NCBI RefSeq assembly: GCF_048553715.1
Contig: NZ_JBLZNC010000009.1
Coordinates: 1 to 64,000 of the forward strand
Direction of reading: 5' to 3'
Origin: Sagittula sp048553715
GTDB taxonomy: Bacteria; Pseudomonadota; Alphaproteobacteria; Rhodobacterales; Rhodobacteraceae
Length of the DNA stretch: 64,000 nt
The position numbers were made by a program, and so were the translations under genes. This document shows positions 7,856 to 17,095 of this stretch, piece by piece (within the stretch, counting starts at the first letter, position 1; each line of letters starts with the position of its first letter). The notes under the pieces are model-generated. The model was not told the DNA's origin, searched no databases, and worked only from the letters and a program-made list of their open reading frames with translations.

Positions 7856-9109
7856 ATGATCAACGTGCTATCAAGTGTTTGGGCGCTGCTGGTTGGCGTG
7901 GTATTTATCATGCTTGGCAATGGCATGCACTTTACCCTGATCGCGCTGCGCGGCGGGATCGAAGGGTTTTCCGCGACCGAGCTGGCCATCGTCACGTCGG
8001 GCTATTTCGTGGGCTTTCTGGCCGGTGCCACCCAGACGCCTGCCCTGATCCGCAAGGTGGGGCACGTTCGGGTCTTTGCGGCCTTGGGCAGCTTCATGTC
8101 CGCCGGCCTTATCGCCTTTACGCTGCTTGCGGAGCCATGGGCCTGGACCCTGTTGCGGATCATGGTCGGCTTTTGCATGTCGGGCATTTATGTGACCGCC
8201 GAAAGCTGGCTCAACGATGCGGCCACCAATGAAAACCGTGGCAAGATCCTGTCCGCCTATATGGTCGCGCAGACCTTGGGCATCATTGGCGCGCAGGGCT
8301 TGCTGACCTTGGGTGACGCGGCGACGGCGGCGCTGTTTATCGGCGCCTCGATCCTTGTGTCGGTGTCCTTTGGCCCGATCCTGTTGACCGTCACACCCGT
8401 TCCCGCAGCCGAGGTCACGCGGTCCATGCCGTTGCAGAGGCTGGCACGATCCGCCCCCTTGGGCACGGTCGGTATTTTCCTGCTGGGCAACGTCTATGCC
8501 ACGCAGTCCGGTATGGGGGCGGTGTTTGGCACGCAGATCGGCCTGAGCACGGACCAGATTGTGCTGTTCATCGCGATGCTGTTCGCGGGCGCGCTGGTGC
8601 TGCAATATCCCGTGGGCTGGCTGTCGGACCGGATGGACCGTCGCATTCTGATTGCGGTGACCTCGGCCCTGGCGGTGTGTTTCTGTCTGGGCGGCTGGGC
8701 TGCGGGCGAAAACCAGTGGTTTTTGATGGGCGCCGCCTTCCTCAGCGGGGGTGTGACCACGCCGCTTTATGCGCTTTTGCTGGCCTACGCCAATGACAGT
8801 CTCGACCCGACAGAGATGCCCGCCGCTGCCGGGGGTTTGGTTCTGACCTTTGGCATCGGTGCCATTCTGGGGCCGCTGCTGACGGGATGGGCGATGGAGC
8901 ATTTCGGCCCCTTCGCCTTTTGGGCCTACCTCGCGACCACCTTCGGGATGGTCACCACATACGCGCTGTACCGGATGACCCGCACCGAGGCCACGCCGGT
9001 CGAGGAGACCGACAGCTACATCGGTGTCCTGCCCACGGCATCGCCTATGGTGGTCGAAGCCGCCGGTGCATGGGCGGCAGAACAGGGGGAAGAAGGCCCT
9101 GCAAGCTGA
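7856..9109 (+). CDS. MFS transporter (YcaD-like)
   Basis: A 417-residue membrane protein with twelve predicted hydrophobic helices and the major facilitator loop motif GWLSDRMDRR between helices 8 and 9. ATG 7856 follows GAGGGGCAG. The C-terminal tail after the last helix (about residue 375 on) is acidic and soluble. The helix pattern and the early LIALRGGIEGFSATEL loop are like YcaD-type transporters of unknown cargo. Its place after dmmDABC suggests movement of an amine or a related small molecule, but a separate transcription unit is possible because of the 119-base gap with a hairpin. Confidence 0.75.
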   Translation: MINVLSSVWALLVGVVFIMLGNGMHFTLIALRGGIEGFSATELAIVTSGYFVGFLAGATQTPALIRKVGHVRVFAALGSFMSAGLIAFTLLAEPWAWTLLRIMVGFCMSGIYVTAESWLNDAATNENRGKILSAYMVAQTLGIIGAQGLLTLGDAATAALFIGASILVSVSFGPILLTVTPVPAAEVTRSMPLQRLARSAPLGTVGIFLLGNVYATQSGMGAVFGTQIGLSTDQIVLFIAMLFAGALVLQYPVGWLSDRMDRRILIAVTSALAVCFCLGGWAAGENQWFLMGAAFLSGGVTTPLYALLLAYANDSLDPTEMPAAAGGLVLTFGIGAILGPLLTGWAMEHFGPFAFWAYLATTFGMVTTYALYRMTRTEATPVEETDSYIGVLPTASPMVVEAAGAWAAEQGEEGPAS

Positions 9110-9173
9110 TAAATGGGTATGCAACTGACCTAAAGTCACGGAATCAATATCCCAATACAAAACCCGTCAAAAT

Positions 9174-9207
9174 TTACAAATTTCCATTCATAAACAGTGA
9201 TTTGTAA
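9174..9207. repeat. AT-rich inverted repeat before the PL7 lyase gene
   Basis: TTACAAAT (9174-9181) and ATTTGTAA (9200-9207) are exact inverted copies separated by 18 bases, in an AT-rich stretch before the alginate lyase promoter region. The spacing fits a dimeric regulator site, or it may be chance in AT-rich DNA. It does not match the GntR site that follows. Confidence 0.3.
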
Positions 9208-9233
9208 GATTCACAAAAAACACCCTCCCGCGA

Positions 9234-9253
9234 TGTATCCAAGTTGATATACA
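9234..9253. promoter_or_regulatory. Predicted alginate-regulon GntR operator A
   Basis: TGTATCCAAG followed by N5 and ATAC; the outer arms TGTAT and ATACA are perfectly inverted. The same ten-base left half and ATAC at the same offset recur at 46786 and 47682, beside the GntR regulator gene of the alginate locus. Here the site ends 32 bases before the GTG start of the PL7 lyase, so a bound repressor would block transcription. It links this gene to the locus about 37 kb away. Confidence 0.65.
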
Positions 9254-9285
9254 AGTATAAGCAGTATCTTTGGGAGGAGATCACC

Positions 9286-11559
9286 GTGACACACCGAGCA
9301 ACGGGCTTTGTTGGCCTGTGCGTCAGTGCGATGCTTGCATCGCAGGCTGCCGCGAACACCGCCTGTGACGCGTCAGATGCGCTGACGGTCATTTCGGCAA
9401 CCGACGACGGCATGTATGATGACGTCTACGGGCCGCACAACATTATCGATGGCTCGACCGATCCGACCTCGCGCTGGTCGAACGAAAGCCTTGGCGCACC
9501 GAAAAGCGTCGTGCTGGATCTGGGGGCCGAACAGACGGTCAAGGGCCTGTCGATTGCGTGGTACAAGGGCAACGAACGCGCAACGCGCTTTACCGTAGAC
9601 GCCTCTGTCGATGGCGAAAGCTACAGCCAGATCATCGCTGAGCAGCAATCCAGCGGCGAAACGCTGGATCTTGAAGCCTACGATATGGCACCGGTTCAGG
9701 CGCGCTATCTGCGGATCAACGGCAATGGCAACACCAGCAACGACTGGAACAGCATCACAGAGGCCGCCGTCACAGGCTGCGGCGTGGCCGTGGAAAAACC
9801 CGACCAGCCCGTGATCACCGAGAAGCTGGGCACCGGCATGTTCGGTCTTGATCCGGAGAAATCTCCGGGCGAGAATTTTGACCTGCTGGGATGGTATGTG
9901 ACCACGCCTGCGGACGACGATGGCAACGGCATCTCCGACAGCGTCTATGAAAACGAGCTTGCGGCGGGCTGGACCGATCCGCGGTATTTCTACACCGACC
10001 CCGCCACAGGCGGCATGGTGTTCCGCGTCACACCGGCGGGGGCCAAAACCTCCAAGAACACCAGCTACACCCGCACCGAATTGCGCGGCATGCTGCGTCG
10101 GGGCGACTATTCGATCCAGACCCGTGTCGAGGGCGGTTACCCCAATAAAAACAACTGGGTCTTCTCCTCTGCGCCGTTGTCCGCGCAGGCCGCCTCTGCC
10201 GGTGTTGATGGCAAAATGACCGCCACTTTGGCCGTCAATCAGGTCACCCGCACGGGATCGGACAATCAGGTGGGCCGCGTTGTGATCGGCCAGATCCACG
10301 CCAAGAATGATGAACCGATCCGGCTGTATTACCGCAAGCTGCCGCAGAACAAATACGGCTCGATCTACTTTGCCCACGACCCCGAAGTCGGTAAGGAAAC
10401 CTGGGTGAACGTCATCGGTGATCGCGGCAACCGCATTGCCAACCCTGACGATGGGATCGCGCTGGACGAGGTGTTCAGCTACGAGATCGAGGTGACCGGC
10501 GAGCCCGAGGGCGACCAGATCATCCCGATGCTGCACCTCAAGATCATCCGCGACGATGGTACCGAGGTTGTGGCCGAACCTTTTGACATGCGCGACAGCG
10601 GATTTTCGGTCGAAGACGAATTCATGTTCTTCAAGGCAGGCGCCTACACCGGCAACAACACCAGCCCAACACCGGAAACAGACTTTGACCGCGTGATCTT
10701 TTACAAGCTGGACGTCAGCCACGATCCCGCCCCGACAGACGGTCCGGCATTGGATATGAAGGCCGCTCCGGCTCCTGTCGTGGCAGAGGCCGAGCCTGCA
10801 AAAGCCGGCGTCGTCTTTGCCGATGATTTCGCGGACGGCGGGCGCGATGCCTCGGGCGAGATGGATGCAAATTGGTGGACGACCTCGACCAGCTCGGCCA
10901 TCGAAATCGCACCCGGCAAGTTGGGCTTGGTGTCCGGCGGGTCGGGGCGCGGCATTCGCGGCACATTCACCCCCCAAGAGCTGTCGGTTGGTCAAACCCT
11001 GAAGGCGAGCTTTGATTTCACCACCCCTGCGACGCTGGGCACCGACCGAGACTCTGCCTTTCGGATCGGCTTGTTCGACACGCTTGGCCGTGCCGAGCTT
11101 GAGGGCGACCTGTCCGCTTCGTCGAAACAGCCCAACCCGGTCTACGATGGCCTGCCGGGCTACATGATGGATCTTGATGTTGGTCTGGCCAATCCGGACG
11201 CGGCGAATATTGGCATCCGCAAGCACAAGGATGACACCCAAGGGCGCCTGTTGGGGACGACCAAAGGGTACCAGAGCCTTGGCGAGGGCGGCGCCTCCTA
11301 TCAGCTGGCCCCCGAGACTGCCTACAGCGGAAGCCTGTCGGTGGAGCGGCTGGCCGAGGGGCTGCGGATTTCCGGCAGTCTGAGCCAAGACGGCACTGTC
11401 TTGTCCGAATTCAGCCATCTCGACGAAGGCGCATCGCAGACGACCTTTGGCATGCTGGGCTTCCACGTGAACAGCAAAACCTTTGGCAGTTCTAAGACAC
11501 CCGACGAGGCGGACAACGGCGTCGACTTTACCAAGGTCTCTGTCGAAATTCTGGAATAA
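9286..11559 (+). CDS. Secreted PL7 alginate lyase with F5/8C (CBM32-like) domain
   Basis: A 757-residue exported enzyme. Residues 1 to about 24 are a signal peptide (GLCVSAMLASQAAA). About 30-165 is an F5/8 type C carbohydrate-binding domain, and about 180-490 the PL7 beta-jelly-roll lyase with RTELR (263-267), QIH (336-338) and FKAGAY (449-454), which hold the catalytic Arg, Gln, His and Tyr. A Pro/Ala linker leads to a C-terminal beta-sandwich (about 515-757) that I do not recognise. PL7 enzymes cut alginate by beta-elimination. GTG 9286 was chosen because GGGAGGAG lies seven bases upstream and the signal peptide starts there. An operator shared with the alginate locus precedes it. Confidence 0.92.
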   Translation: MTHRATGFVGLCVSAMLASQAAANTACDASDALTVISATDDGMYDDVYGPHNIIDGSTDPTSRWSNESLGAPKSVVLDLGAEQTVKGLSIAWYKGNERATRFTVDASVDGESYSQIIAEQQSSGETLDLEAYDMAPVQARYLRINGNGNTSNDWNSITEAAVTGCGVAVEKPDQPVITEKLGTGMFGLDPEKSPGENFDLLGWYVTTPADDDGNGISDSVYENELAAGWTDPRYFYTDPATGGMVFRVTPAGAKTSKNTSYTRTELRGMLRRGDYSIQTRVEGGYPNKNNWVFSSAPLSAQAASAGVDGKMTATLAVNQVTRTGSDNQVGRVVIGQIHAKNDEPIRLYYRKLPQNKYGSIYFAHDPEVGKETWVNVIGDRGNRIANPDDGIALDEVFSYEIEVTGEPEGDQIIPMLHLKIIRDDGTEVVAEPFDMRDSGFSVEDEFMFFKAGAYTGNNTSPTPETDFDRVIFYKLDVSHDPAPTDGPALDMKAAPAPVVAEAEPAKAGVVFADDFADGGRDASGEMDANWWTTSTSSAIEIAPGKLGLVSGGSGRGIRGTFTPQELSVGQTLKASFDFTTPATLGTDRDSAFRIGLFDTLGRAELEGDLSASSKQPNPVYDGLPGYMMDLDVGLANPDAANIGIRKHKDDTQGRLLGTTKGYQSLGEGGASYQLAPETAYSGSLSVERLAEGLRISGSLSQDGTVLSEFSHLDEGASQTTFGMLGFHVNSKTFGSSKTPDEADNGVDFTKVSVEILE

Positions 11560-11576
11560 GCTTTGACGCGAGACAG

Positions 11577-11604
11577 GGCAGGGCGGGGATATCTCCGCCC
11601 TGCC
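11577..11604 (+). terminator. Hairpin terminator candidate after the PL7 gene
   Basis: GGCAGGGCGG pairs perfectly with CCGCCCTGCC around an eight-base loop, starting 18 bases after the PL7 stop. The T-tract is lacking, but a ten-pair GC stem directly after a stop codon is a likely transcript end. Confidence 0.55.
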
Positions 11605-11689
11605 TGCCATTACACACAACCGTGACCTGAAACGACTTGGCTGCCGTTACGTGATCTGACTTACTGCCGCCGACACGAAAGGAAACTCC

Positions 11690-12208
11690 ATGTCTCACAC
11701 AGCCCCGCGCGTCGGCGCGCCCATCACCCCTTTGGACATCCCGCTTGCAGGCAAAGGCAAGACCACGACCGTGGGTGGCGACACCGGCCGTTGGACCATG
11801 CTGTTTGTCTATCGCGGCAAACATTGCCCGCGCTGCAAACGCTTTCTGAACAAGCTAGAGGCGATGTTGCCGGAGTGGCAGGCGCATATGGATGTGGTGG
11901 TCACCTCCGCCGATCCCGAAGACCGCGCGCTTGCCGATCAGGCCGAACACGGCTGGACCTTTGATCTGGGCTATGGGCTGACGGTGGATCAGATGCGCGA
12001 CTTGGGTCTCTATGTCTCGAACCCGTTGTCAGAGGCCGAAACCGATGCGCCTTTTGCGGAGCCCGGCGCATTCGCGCTGCGGCCCGATGGGACGTTGATG
12101 CTGGTCGACATCTCGAACGGCCCTGCGGCCCGTCCCGATCTGGCAGAGCTTCTGGATGGCATGATTTTCAACATCACAAACGACCGTCCTGTTCGCGGCA
12201 CCGCCTGA
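11690..12208 (+). CDS. Thioredoxin-fold redoxin (AhpC/TSA-like) protein
   Basis: A 172-residue protein. After a short N-terminal strand it has FVYRGKHCPRCKRFLNKLE, with a CPRC redox pair where peroxiredoxin-like proteins keep their active cysteine. A C-terminal segment, GAFALRPDGTLMLVDISNGP, fits the last strands of the fold. No signal peptide is seen, so it should be cytoplasmic. ATG 11690 has AAAGGAAAC upstream. It probably handles peroxide or disulfides, but the partner and substrate are unknown. It stands alone between the PL7 gene terminator and the phytochrome gene. Confidence 0.75.
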   Translation: MSHTAPRVGAPITPLDIPLAGKGKTTTVGGDTGRWTMLFVYRGKHCPRCKRFLNKLEAMLPEWQAHMDVVVTSADPEDRALADQAEHGWTFDLGYGLTVDQMRDLGLYVSNPLSEAETDAPFAEPGAFALRPDGTLMLVDISNGPAARPDLAELLDGMIFNITNDRPVRGTA

Positions 12209-12363
12209 CGCTCCCCCTGTGTTTTTTAACACTCTTGCCGTCAGGCATTAGCGATTTGTTAATCATTATACGCAAGGTTGTGGTCCACGCGCACCGGGCC
12301 TCAACCTTGTTTGTTTTCCGCGCCTGACGCTAGAAGATACGGCGCTTAGCGCGCGCCGACAAA

Positions 12364-15267
12364 GTGTATGAAAGCAAGGGTATGGGCTACACGAAAGAGG
12401 GCGCGCTGGATCTAGAGGCTTGTGAACGCGAGCCAATCCACAGCTTGGGTGCGATCCAACCGCCCTATGCCGCCGCCCTGTTTTGCCCCAAAACCAAGGC
12501 GATCACAGCCTTTAGCGCGAACTTGCCCGAGCTGACCGGTTTTTCAAAGCAAGCGTTATGCGACCTACAGGTCACCAAGCTTTTGACGCACTGGCCGGAG
12601 GCCTTTGACCGTCTGGGCCAGATGGATGTGGACGCCATTCCCGTTAAACTGGGCGCGGGTACAGAGTGTATGGCGTGGGTGCGCAGCCTCGGTGACAGCG
12701 TTGCCTTGGTGATCGACACCGAGCAGGCGGTATCGACGGTAAACGCAGGCTTCGCATCGGTTCTGCGGTTCAGCCGCGTGGTCGAACGTGCGCTGGAAAC
12801 CGAAGAGCCGGATATCGGATTGCTTTGCGCCGATGTGGCGCAGACCGTGTATGGCATACTCGGGTTCGACCGCGTGATGGTCTATCAATTCGACACGGAC
12901 TGGAACGGTCACGTCATTGCCGAACACGCAGCCCCACATGTAGACACCCATTTTCTGGGTCTGACCTTCCCGTCGTCGGACATCCCCAAGCCCGCGCGGG
13001 CGCTGTTTCTACGCAATCGGGTGCGCCCGTTGCCAGACGTGGACGCGACCCCAATCCCGTTGATCTGCTGTGATGGAAGCCCCGCCTCCGATCTGGACAT
13101 CGGCACCTTGTCAGAGCGCGCGGTGTCCCCCATCCATCTGGAATACCTGCGCAACATGGGCGTGCGCGCGTCTTTGACCATTGCCGTGATCGTCGGGGGT
13201 AAGCTGTGGGGGCTTTTGGCCTGCCACCACCACAGCGGGCCGCGCCGTTTGGCGGCCTCCGATCTGGATTTGTGCCGCGTGCTGTGTGATCTGCTGTCCA
13301 ACTGCCTGAGCACCCTGACAGAGCGCCGCAGCCGCAAATTCTCCGACGATGCGGAGACGCTCGCACGCGCCATGCGCCAGCGGGTCCGCGATATCGATCC
13401 GACCTGCGATCTCTCGACCGCTTTCGCCCCTTTTGAAAGCGAGATGCTGGATCTTTTGCAAGCAGACGGGGCGATTTGGCAGCGCGATACCACGCAGCTG
13501 CGATTTGGAACCGCGAAAAATACCAGCTTTGACGCTTTGATGGATACGCTGGCCCTGCGGGCCGAGGCAACCTCGGAGACCACGTTCCAGACAAACCATC
13601 TGACCGCGTATTTCCCCGATCTCGGCGACCCGATCCACGCGCTTTGCGCCGGTGTCAGCTACGCCTACAACGGGGATGAACCCGGCAGTCTGCTGGCGCT
13701 GCGTCCCCCGCAGGACCGGATGGAGACATGGGCGGGCGATCCGGCAAAACGGGCGAGTGCCACGGGGCGGCTGCGTCCGCGCAATTCCTTCGAGCTGTGG
13801 CAAGCGCGCACGAAAGACAAATCCGCCCCTTGGGATGAGGCGCAAACCAACCGGACAATCATCGTAAAAACAATGCTGTCCGAGATCGTATGGATCCTGC
13901 GACAGCGCCGCTCGGAGCTTGAGGCGCATAACGCGCGCATCACCGCAGAGGCCGCGCGCCAAGAGATGGAACATAACGCGCTTCACGACGCGCTGACCGG
14001 CCTTCCGAACCGCTGGTACCTGAACCGTCACCTTCAACAAGTGGCTGAAATAAATGCCGATCCTTCGGCCTACGTCGCCGCCCTGCATATCGATCTGGAT
14101 CGGTTCAAATCAATCAATGACCGGTTCGGGCATGCCGTCGGGGATGCGGTTTTGCGCCATGTGGCCAATCGCTTGAACGTCGTGAAGCGCGCCGAGGATT
14201 TTGCGGCCCGCCTTGGTGGAGACGAGTTCGTCATCATCGCCCATAATACCCCTGACCGTGAGGATCTGGAAAGGCTGTGCGCCGACATCATCGGCGATCT
14301 GGCCCGCCCGTTTGAGATCAAACATCAAATCTTTGAGGTCGGGGCCAGCATCGGGGTGGATTGCGCGGCTCTGTCCGGTCTGGACCGCGATGCGCTGCTC
14401 GCGCGGGCGGACACCGCGATGTACGAAAGCAAGCGCAACGGGCGGGGGCAGGTTTCCTTTGTCTCGGAGCGGATGGCACAGCTACAGTCCGAAAAAAACC
14501 AGCTTGCCGATGATATTCTTATCGGACTGAAGCAACAGCAGTTCCAGTTCTTTTTTCAACTTCAATATGATGCGGTGACCCGCAATGTGGTTGGCGCCGA
14601 GGCGTTGATCCGGTGGGATCACCCCACGCGCGGCTTAATGCCCCCCATGAGTTTTCTGCCATTGGCGGTCGAGATCGGCGCCATGGGCGCGTTAGATGCG
14701 CTTGCGGTCGACGCAGCTGTCGCTGCGCGCCAGATGTGGCAGGATGCGGGTTTCTATGTGCCGAAGGTCAGCGTCAATATCTCGGCGCAACGTCTTGCGG
14801 AAATGGACGTCTCGGCCCTGATAAAACGGTACCCTCATCTTGGGGATATCATCAGTTTTGAATTGCTCGAAGTGTTGGATTTAAACGAGATCGACGAGAC
14901 CAGCGTGGCAAACATCGAACGGGCAAGGGCGCAAGGCATCAGTCTGGAGATCGACGATTTCGGTACGGGACACACGTCAATCCTTGGTCTGATCCGGTTG
15001 AAGCCGAACCGTATCAAGATCGACAAGAATCTGGTGATCCCTGCGGTGCAAAGCGCCACCGCGCGCGAGGTCGTCCGGTCTATCGTGGCAATCGCACGCA
15101 GCCTTAACATTGGCATCACCGCCGAAGGTGTCGAGACCGAAGCCCATGCCTCGCTGATGCAAAGGCTGGGCTGCGATACCCTACAGGGATATGGCCTGGC
15201 CGTACCGATGAACGCCGACCGTGTGATCACTCACATGCAGCATGGCGCGAACAGGGCGGTGTCCTAA
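12364..15267 (+). CDS. Bacteriophytochrome with GGDEF and EAL domains (BphG-like)
   Basis: A 967-residue red/far-red light sensor coupled to cyclic-di-GMP enzymes. It has an N-terminal PAS with Cys20, the likely biliverdin-binding cysteine. The GAF domain shows PSSDIP (203-208), SPIHLEYLRNMG (His258) and ACHHHSG (His288 region). The PHY domain has the tongue motifs WAGDP and PRNSF (472-476). The cyclase domain has RLGGDEF (GGDEF 618-622) and an intact RAED inhibitory site (609-612). The EAL domain keeps EALIRWDHP, NISAQRL, DDFGTGHTS and AEGVET. Both outputs look intact. The usual IQPHG is IQPPY here. GTG 12364 or ATG 12382 may be the start. No heme oxygenase gene is nearby. Confidence 0.92.
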   Translation: MYESKGMGYTKEGALDLEACEREPIHSLGAIQPPYAAALFCPKTKAITAFSANLPELTGFSKQALCDLQVTKLLTHWPEAFDRLGQMDVDAIPVKLGAGTECMAWVRSLGDSVALVIDTEQAVSTVNAGFASVLRFSRVVERALETEEPDIGLLCADVAQTVYGILGFDRVMVYQFDTDWNGHVIAEHAAPHVDTHFLGLTFPSSDIPKPARALFLRNRVRPLPDVDATPIPLICCDGSPASDLDIGTLSERAVSPIHLEYLRNMGVRASLTIAVIVGGKLWGLLACHHHSGPRRLAASDLDLCRVLCDLLSNCLSTLTERRSRKFSDDAETLARAMRQRVRDIDPTCDLSTAFAPFESEMLDLLQADGAIWQRDTTQLRFGTAKNTSFDALMDTLALRAEATSETTFQTNHLTAYFPDLGDPIHALCAGVSYAYNGDEPGSLLALRPPQDRMETWAGDPAKRASATGRLRPRNSFELWQARTKDKSAPWDEAQTNRTIIVKTMLSEIVWILRQRRSELEAHNARITAEAARQEMEHNALHDALTGLPNRWYLNRHLQQVAEINADPSAYVAALHIDLDRFKSINDRFGHAVGDAVLRHVANRLNVVKRAEDFAARLGGDEFVIIAHNTPDREDLERLCADIIGDLARPFEIKHQIFEVGASIGVDCAALSGLDRDALLARADTAMYESKRNGRGQVSFVSERMAQLQSEKNQLADDILIGLKQQQFQFFFQLQYDAVTRNVVGAEALIRWDHPTRGLMPPMSFLPLAVEIGAMGALDALAVDAAVAARQMWQDAGFYVPKVSVNISAQRLAEMDVSALIKRYPHLGDIISFELLEVLDLNEIDETSVANIERARAQGISLEIDDFGTGHTSILGLIRLKPNRIKIDKNLVIPAVQSATAREVVRSIVAIARSLNIGITAEGVETEAHASLMQRLGCDTLQGYGLAVPMNADRVITHMQHGANRAVS

Positions 15268-15268
15268 C

Positions 15269-15625
15269 CTATTCGGCCAAGCCAATTGCCTGCCATGCGG
15301 CGCTGGCGCGGGCGATGTGCGTGTCGCCCCATGTCTTTATCTCGATGACGAAGCCATCCGTCGTGATCTCTGTCGCGTTCATGGCGAAGCGCAGGTTTTG
15401 ATCATGGGCAGCGTCGATCCCGGACAGGCCGACGGTCACATTGGGCGCCTGTGAAAATGCGCGCTGGAACAGGACCGGGATATGCAGACTGCGATCACCT
15501 TCACCGGTCCACATGGGCAAGCCCTGGTCGACGTGATTAAACAACTCTCCAGCGCCGCTGATAACCAAAAGGCCATCCAGCTGGAGGAAGGTCTGATCGA
15601 AATTATTGCTCTTGCTACCGGTCAT
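15269..15625 (-). CDS. H-type lectin domain protein
   Basis: A protein of about 118 residues, nearly all of it one H-type lectin domain. The pattern reads LFQRAFSQAPNVTVGLSGID, then RFAMNATEIT, DGFVIEIKTWGDT and a final AAWQAIG. These six-stranded beta modules bind sugars such as GalNAc in eukaryotes; bacterial members are little studied. ATG 15625 is chosen, though a TTG at 15643 is also possible. There is no clear signal peptide. Its stop is one base from the phytochrome stop, so the two genes converge. Function unknown. Confidence 0.75.
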   Translation of the reverse strand: MTGSKSNNFDQTFLQLDGLLVISGAGELFNHVDQGLPMWTGEGDRSLHIPVLFQRAFSQAPNVTVGLSGIDAAHDQNLRFAMNATEITTDGFVIEIKTWGDTHIARASAAWQAIGLAE

Positions 15626-15999
15626 GTACGCCACGTTCTGCAACCCTGCCGTTGCACTTTACCACATCCAAACCGAAAGTATACACAACCAAAAGTTGAA
15701 AATTTAGTAGATCAATATCTTGGATATATCTTTCCGACGCGTGACGCACACATACGTGTGCGTCAGGCATGTTCAACTACGACTTTAGTACAAGTGCCTG
15801 TATAAAAAGACATTATGATCATGATTAAACGGTTCGCCATTTAAGTGACGCGAGTTGCGCGTCGCGGAAAGGCGTATTTTGGCTGTGGGTATCTTTTTCT
15901 GGCCTGTATCTCAGAATACCTCGGAACGGGAGTTGAGTTTCGCAAAGGTTGTGCGCTAGATAGAGGAACGCGGAAGAACATCGAAAGGTACGATCACAG
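15626..15999. other. AT-rich intergenic region before the AraC gene
   Basis: These 374 bases contain no gene I can support. They hold the AT-rich upstream region of the lectin gene (about 15660-15740), a perfect 24-base hairpin at 15742-15765, and a smaller GACGCG/CGCGTC inverted repeat at 15847-15863. Promoters for the divergent lectin and AraC genes should lie here. Confidence 0.5.
15742..15765. repeat. Perfect inverted repeat, 10-bp arms
   Basis: TGACGCACAC and GTGTGCGTCA are exact inverted copies with a four-base loop (ATAC). It lies in the gap between the lectin and the AraC regulator, 234 bases before the AraC start. It could be an operator or an RNA hairpin; no T-tract follows in either direction. 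Confidence 0.55.
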
Positions 16000-17013
16000 A
16001 TGGGGAACATCCTCCAAACGGCATTCGTGCAATCTGCCTCTGGTTCAGCGTTAACCAATGTTCACGAGTTCAAGACAGACTGCTGGGACGAGTTATCTGA
16101 CTGGGCCAACAAGCTGTTCGCCCCGTCGCGTGTTGTCTACACCGGCAAAGCCGCCGAGATGCGCGCGCAGGCAAATGCGATCCACCTCGGTCGCATGGTC
16201 ATTTCGCGCGCCTCGTACGGCACCGCAATCAACGCCTTTAACGAGGAAGGCGGCCTGCGTCATACCGTGGTCTCGACGACGCTGGTCGGCAGCGCACAGC
16301 ACACCTGCGATTCCGGCCGCCTGAGTGCGGTTGCCCGTCCGGGCGAGGCGATTATCCTGCGCGGATCCACCACATCGCAAACCGCAGATCTGAGCCATGA
16401 TTGCGTGCGCTTGAATGTGTCCATCGCGCCGGATCTGATGAATGATGTCTGTCAGGAATGGTTCGGCCGCCCCCTGGACGATTACAAAATGCCCGCCATG
16501 ATGAAAATCAACGGTCAGGAAACCGGCTGGCTGACATTGTTGAAGTACGTCCTGCACCAGATCGGCGAGGCACCCGACCAATGGACGCTTGACCGGCTAG
16601 GGCGGCTTTTGAAGCATACGGTCTGCTCTCACATCCTGATCGAGATGTTCAATCACGCTGGCCGGGATCTCGGCGCGGGGGCGAGCTCGATCGCGCCGCG
16701 TATCGTACGTCAGGCAGAGGCCTACATGATCGAACATGTGGCCGACGCCCCGTCCCTGGTCGAGGTCGCCAAAGCCGCCGAATGCAGCGTGCGCAACCTG
16801 ACGCAGACGTTTAAATCCTTCCGCGGGTATACGGTCAACCAATTCATGACGGAGCAACGCCTGACGGCTATTCGCCGCGAGCTATTGTCCTGCGGCGGTG
16901 ATCGCACGATCAGCGAAATCGCCAGAAGCTATGGGTATATCCATATGGGCGAATTTGCGAAGCGATATAAAAACCGATTCGACGAATTGCCCTCGGATAC
17001 GATTAAATCATAA
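16000..17013 (+). CDS. AraC-family transcriptional regulator
   Basis: A 337-residue regulator. The N-terminal about 220 residues resemble the AraC-binding-like domain of OruR/EutR-type regulators. The C-terminal about 100 residues contain two helix-turn-helix units, visible as PSLVEVAKAAECSVRNLTQTF and TISEIARSYGYIHMGEFAKRYK, shown only as landmarks. ATG 16000 is preceded by AAAGG eleven bases away, a weak RBS. It is followed by a 289-base gap and the RTX-Hint gene, which it may control. The ligand is unknown. Confidence 0.9.
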   Translation: MGNILQTAFVQSASGSALTNVHEFKTDCWDELSDWANKLFAPSRVVYTGKAAEMRAQANAIHLGRMVISRASYGTAINAFNEEGGLRHTVVSTTLVGSAQHTCDSGRLSAVARPGEAIILRGSTTSQTADLSHDCVRLNVSIAPDLMNDVCQEWFGRPLDDYKMPAMMKINGQETGWLTLLKYVLHQIGEAPDQWTLDRLGRLLKHTVCSHILIEMFNHAGRDLGAGASSIAPRIVRQAEAYMIEHVADAPSLVEVAKAAECSVRNLTQTFKSFRGYTVNQFMTEQRLTAIRRELLSCGGDRTISEIARSYGYIHMGEFAKRYKNRFDELPSDTIKS

Positions 17014-17095
17014 TTAACCTTTAATTAACTATTTCGCGCATCGCCCACGACGGCGAGCGATACCTATTGCCGGATTCCGATATTCCTTTCTAAAG

